Under the pieces are notes generated by a model. That model did not search any database. It saw only the letters and a list, made by a program, of their open reading frames with translations, and was not told the DNA's origin. Position numbers and translations under genes: made by a program. Shown one piece after another: positions 32,724 through 35,096 of a stretch of 35,096 nucleotides of DNA (positions are counted from its first letter, which is position 1; each line of letters opens with the position of its first letter). Source of the DNA: Pirellulales bacterium (GTDB taxonomy: Bacteria; Planctomycetota; Planctomycetia; Pirellulales; Thermoguttaceae); assembly GCA_016931995.1 (NCBI GenBank), contig JAFGDS010000078.1, positions 1 through 35,096 of the forward strand. The letters are read 5' to 3'.

Positions 32724-32982
32724 ATGCACCTCAAAACGCTCCTTCTCATCTTCCTCGCCGGGGGGTGGCTCCGTGTTGCGATACGCGGTGGCGGGCTGGG
32801 CCCAGCGGCTCTGGCCCGGCACGTTTCCCGTCGGCACGCTAACGGTGAACCTCGTCGGCTGCGCGGCCATCGGCTTTCTGGCCATGATCCTTACCGGCCC
32901 CGTGCTGGTGCGCGAGGAATACCGGCTCGCCCTCATGATTGGTTTGCTCGGCGGATTCACCACCTTCTCGGCGTACTCGTGA
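32724..32982 (+). pseudogene. crcB: truncated, frameshifted CrcB/FluC fluoride channel
   Basis: MHLKTLLLIFLAGG starts at 32724 and is typical of CrcB, which exports fluoride. A run of six G at about 32760-32765 then shifts the frame, and the family sequence resumes as GGSVLRYAVAGWAQRLWPG, then FPVGTLTVNLVGCAAIGFLA, MLVREE-type loop and GLLGGFTTFSAYS. It stops at TGA 32980-32982, where the family normally continues with W/Y-E. TGG GAG (W-E) does follow the TGA, but the frame closes six codons later. The last 40 or so residues, including the fourth helix, are missing. No crcB-type fluoride riboswitch is seen upstream. Confidence 0.72.
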
Positions 32983-32999
32983 TGGGAGATACCCCGGGC

Positions 33000-33119
33000 A
33001 TGATGAAAATTCCCGAGCAGGGCCGTTTGCTCCGCATCTTCATCGGCGAGATGGTCGCCGAGGGGCTGGTCACGATGGAGAAGGTCCGCGTCATCAAATA
33101 CCGGGCCAACGGCGGGTGA
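33000..33119 (+). pseudogene. internally deleted DUF190 protein
   Basis: This open frame of 39 residues keeps both ends of a DUF190 protein (about 110 residues): MMKIPEQGRLLRIFIGE, then directly MVAEGLVTMEKVRVIKYR. The middle, about 70 residues, is gone in frame. DUF190 genes commonly follow crcB, as here. A GGGAG at 32983-32987 could still start translation. Confidence 0.7.
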
Positions 33120-33216
33120 GGCGGGAAGAGAGAAGATCACCACGGAGGCACGGAGACGGATTTAGGACGGGCCGCAACGACCCCCTGCCGCAAGTCCGCT
33201 CCGTTGTTTTGGCGTG

Positions 33217-35096
33217 TCACCGCCATCGTCGCCGCGTCAACGCGAAGCCGACCAGGCCCAGCCAACCCAGCCCGCTGAGGGTGGCGCCACACGCGAGGGC
33301 CGTCGAGAGCCGAGCCCGAAGCACCGAGTTGTTCGGCAGCGCCGCGGCGGCGCGTGGGTCGTGCGTGGCGTCGCGATACCAGAGCGAGACGTCCTTCGCC
33401 TCCTCGCTCACGGGCCGGCCGCCGGGCAGGGTTTCGCCGGGTGGAAGAATGGCGTACTCGGCCCCGGTGGCGGCCATGATCTCGTCGGGCGAGTGCTCGG
33501 CCAGAAACCGCCGGTACGCGGCCGGCATCATCGAGCCGTAGACCTCGACGCCGCCGATCCGCTCGGGCAGGTTGTACTTCGGACGCAGCGTGTCGCGGTC
33601 CCACGCGACGCTCTCGGCCAGCCGATCGGGCGAACCGGCGGCCTTCCACGACGTTGGGAGCCAAGTGGGATGTCGCCAAACCCGCACGGGGCCGGTCTCG
33701 CCCCGGCGGGCCCGGTCGGCGCGGATCGCCTGGACCAACCGCGACGGCGCGCGCCACAGTTCGGCTGGCGCGGCGACCACCATCCAGCCGTTGGCCACTG
33801 CCAGATCGACGCACACCAGCGCCAACATCGCCGCCGGAATCCAACGCCGCCGGTTTGCGGGAGCACCGGGCGCCACTGCTGGCTCGTCCAGCAGTGCCGG
33901 AGCACAACCGCTCGCCCACCGCAGTGACAAGAGCCACCATGCCAGCCCGCAGACGACCGCCGTTTGCAGCAGACCGAACGACAGATCGGCGGCCGCGCCG
34001 GACGCGTCGAGGGGGCCAAACAGGACGTCGGGCTCGGCCGCGGCGAACCAGCCGGGCCACCACGGCCGCGTCGCGAACGCCGCCGCCGCGCCGACCAGAC
34101 TGATCCCGCCCAGCGCGGCGAAGGCGCGCCTCGGCCGCGGCGAGTCATGCCGAAACGCCGCGTCCCAACCACGGGCGGCCAGCACGCCCAAGGCCAGCGC
34201 GGCCACGACCAGCAGCTTGGCCGGGTAGCGAAAATAGACGTAGCCGGGCAGGAGCACCGTCATGAGCCAGTAGAGTCCTCCGACCGGATAGCCCAACGTG
34301 CCGCCGTCCGCGGTTATTCCACAAGCCGCCCGGCACTCCGCCGCGAGCCAGCCGAGGCCGTACCATCCCAGCGCCGCGAGCACGGCCAGCACGGCCGTCC
34401 AGCTCATCCACGCGACCGCCGGCCGGCCGCGCCGCGGCCGCAGCGCCGACAGGGCTAGCAGCAACGGAACCACGCCCATGTAGAGCGACGGCGTCCACAC
34501 GCGGCCCTCGGCCGGCACGGCGGCGATCCACCGACGATGGATCGGGAATTGCCGGCCCGAGAAGTTGGGCCAGACGTATTCGGCCCAGCGCCACGGGCCG
34601 ACGCTGAAGTGATACGCGTGCCGCGCGTGCGACTCGCCGTCGAGCCGCCGGCACAACAGGCCATCGGCGATGCGTTTCGCCGGGTCGTCCAAATGGAACG
34701 CCGAGGGGATTTCCCAAACGCTCCGCGGCGCGGTCGCGTCCGCCCGGTTGGATAGACGCGCGAACACGGCGGAGGGAAAGACCTGGATCGCCGAGAGGAC
34801 CAGGGCCGTCGCGGCGGCAAGGGCGAGGAGGAGTGGGGCGGGGTGTCGGGGACGATGAAACAAACAACGACGGTTATCATGGGCCAAGCCACCGTCATCC
34901 TGAGCGCGGCGAAGGATCTCGTCGGGATTTGGGTTCGCCAGATGCTTCGCTTCGCTCGGCATGACGGGCTTGCTATCGGGAGAAAGGGGGATAGTCCCAT
35001 TTTCGCTGTGCGAAAATCGGGACAGTCCCCGGCGCGTGAATCGGGACAGTCGCCGGCGGCATTGCCAGAGGATCAGGGCGTCCAGGGCGGCCAGGA
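33217..35096 (-). CDS. YfhO-like large membrane protein, 5' part beyond the window
   Basis: The reading frame runs without a stop from the window edge to 33217 (about 625 residues visible), so the N-terminus is missing. Ten or so hydrophobic segments alternate with soluble parts. VLLPGYVYFRYPAKLLVVAA is typical of YfhO-type proteins, as are HFSVGPWRWAEYVWPNFSGR and the C-terminal soluble region with SVAWDRDTLRPKYNLPERIG. Such proteins are thought to act in envelope glycan or lipid modification, but this one is untested. Two palindromic repeats (34987-35030 and 34894-34965) lie in the frame and are translated. A start at 34962 inside the repeat is possible but unlikely, because hydrophobic coding sequence (LAALDALILW) continues upstream. 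Confidence 0.7.
   Translation of the reverse strand, partial: LAALDALILWQCRRRLSRFTRRGLSRFSHSENGTIPLSPDSKPVMPSEAKHLANPNPDEILRRAQDDGGLAHDNRRCLFHRPRHPAPLLLALAAATALVLSAIQVFPSAVFARLSNRADATAPRSVWEIPSAFHLDDPAKRIADGLLCRRLDGESHARHAYHFSVGPWRWAEYVWPNFSGRQFPIHRRWIAAVPAEGRVWTPSLYMGVVPLLLALSALRPRRGRPAVAWMSWTAVLAVLAALGWYGLGWLAAECRAACGITADGGTLGYPVGGLYWLMTVLLPGYVYFRYPAKLLVVAALALGVLAARGWDAAFRHDSPRPRRAFAALGGISLVGAAAAFATRPWWPGWFAAAEPDVLFGPLDASGAAADLSFGLLQTAVVCGLAWWLLSLRWASGCAPALLDEPAVAPGAPANRRRWIPAAMLALVCVDLAVANGWMVVAAPAELWRAPSRLVQAIRADRARRGETGPVRVWRHPTWLPTSWKAAGSPDRLAESVAWDRDTLRPKYNLPERIGGVEVYGSMMPAAYRRFLAEHSPDEIMAATGAEYAILPPGETLPGGRPVSEEAKDVSLWYRDATHDPRAAAALPNNSVLRARLSTALACGATLSGLGWLGLVGFALTRRRWR
34894..34965. 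repeat. 72-bp palindromic repeat, copy 4 (in frame in a gene)
   Basis: The copy is in the orientation of copy 1 on the plus strand; on the minus strand it reads GTCATGCCGAGCGAAGCGAA. It is exactly 72 bp, 24 codons, and lies in frame in the YfhO-like gene, where it encodes VMPSEAKHLANPNPDEILRR followed by AQDD. The frame continues on both sides. Confidence 0.9.
34987..35030. repeat. GGGACTGTCCC palindromic element (in frame in a gene)
   Basis: GGGGATAGTCCC and ATTTTCGC pair with GCGAAAAT and GGGACAGTCCCC across a short TGT-type loop, giving a 44-bp imperfect palindrome. A second GGGACAGTC follows at about 35042. On the minus strand it is read as LSRFSHSENGTIPL in the YfhO-like frame. A related half lies in the anti-sigma gene at 851-877. 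Confidence 0.8.

Noticed and set aside
32980-32982. TGA in crcB as a selenocysteine codon
   Set aside because: Although W-E follows as in the family, the frame ends six codons later and the rest of the protein is missing, and an upstream frameshift already breaks the gene. CrcB has no Cys at this position as far as I know.
1-35096. CRISPR array
   Set aside because: The repeats here are palindromic or tandem without regularly spaced unique spacers, and no cas gene is present.

Overview
The window is a GC-rich stretch of bacterial chromosome that looks planctomycetal, probably Pirellulales-like. This is inferred from a secreted subtilase with a LEPR-XLL-type N-terminal motif, several proline/glycine-rich secreted proteins of the kind common in that group, a YfhO-type giant membrane protein, and many small palindromic dispersed repeats in the spacers. 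No taxonomic marker beyond pnp and rpsO is present, so the assignment is an inference.

Layout. 1-2.4 kb: an ECF sigma factor overlapping a putative anti-sigma gene, then a Pro/Gly-rich secreted protein. 2.5-8.2 kb (minus): NAD kinase followed by two envelope proteins, a lipoprotein, and DNA polymerase III delta (holA). 8.3-9.2 kb (plus): two small exported cysteine-rich proteins; the second is 92 residues with 26 Cys. 9.4-14.4 kb (minus): an S8 peptidase with a C-terminal array of 47-residue repeats, a NapH-type polyferredoxin and a small membrane-anchored protein. 14.5 kb (minus): a canonical selenocysteine tRNA (UCA). 14.8-15.3 kb: an internally deleted insertion sequence. 15.4-22.4 kb (minus): FliA/WhiG-type sigma factor, rpsO-pnp, and comEC. 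22.7-31.3 kb (plus): NfeD-like protein plus flotillin, a DAACS symporter, a clan GH-A glycosidase, and an RpoD-like sigma factor behind a strongly structured leader. 31.4-33.1 kb: a decayed group of detoxification-type genes (thioredoxin-like/CcdA-like chimera, COG0701-type permease, CrcB fluoride channel, DUF190). 33.2 kb to the right edge (minus): a YfhO-like protein, cut by the window end.

Two themes stand out. First, at least six families of short palindromic repeats fill the spacers and sometimes lie in reading frames. A 72-bp element (24 codons) and a GGGACTGTCCC-type element are read through in frame in the YfhO-like gene, and the latter also lies in the anti-sigma gene in the same translation frame. 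This resembles the protein-coding palindromic elements of Rickettsia. Second, several genes keep both ends but have lost their middles (transposase, DUF190, permease, thioredoxin/CcdA), which points to recurrent internal deletion.

The tRNA-Sec implies that the organism can decode UGA as selenocysteine. No selA, selB, selD or certain selenoprotein gene lies in the window. An in-frame UGA in the permease remnant is followed by a small hairpin at SECIS-like distance, but the other lesions in that gene make simple decay the more likely reading.
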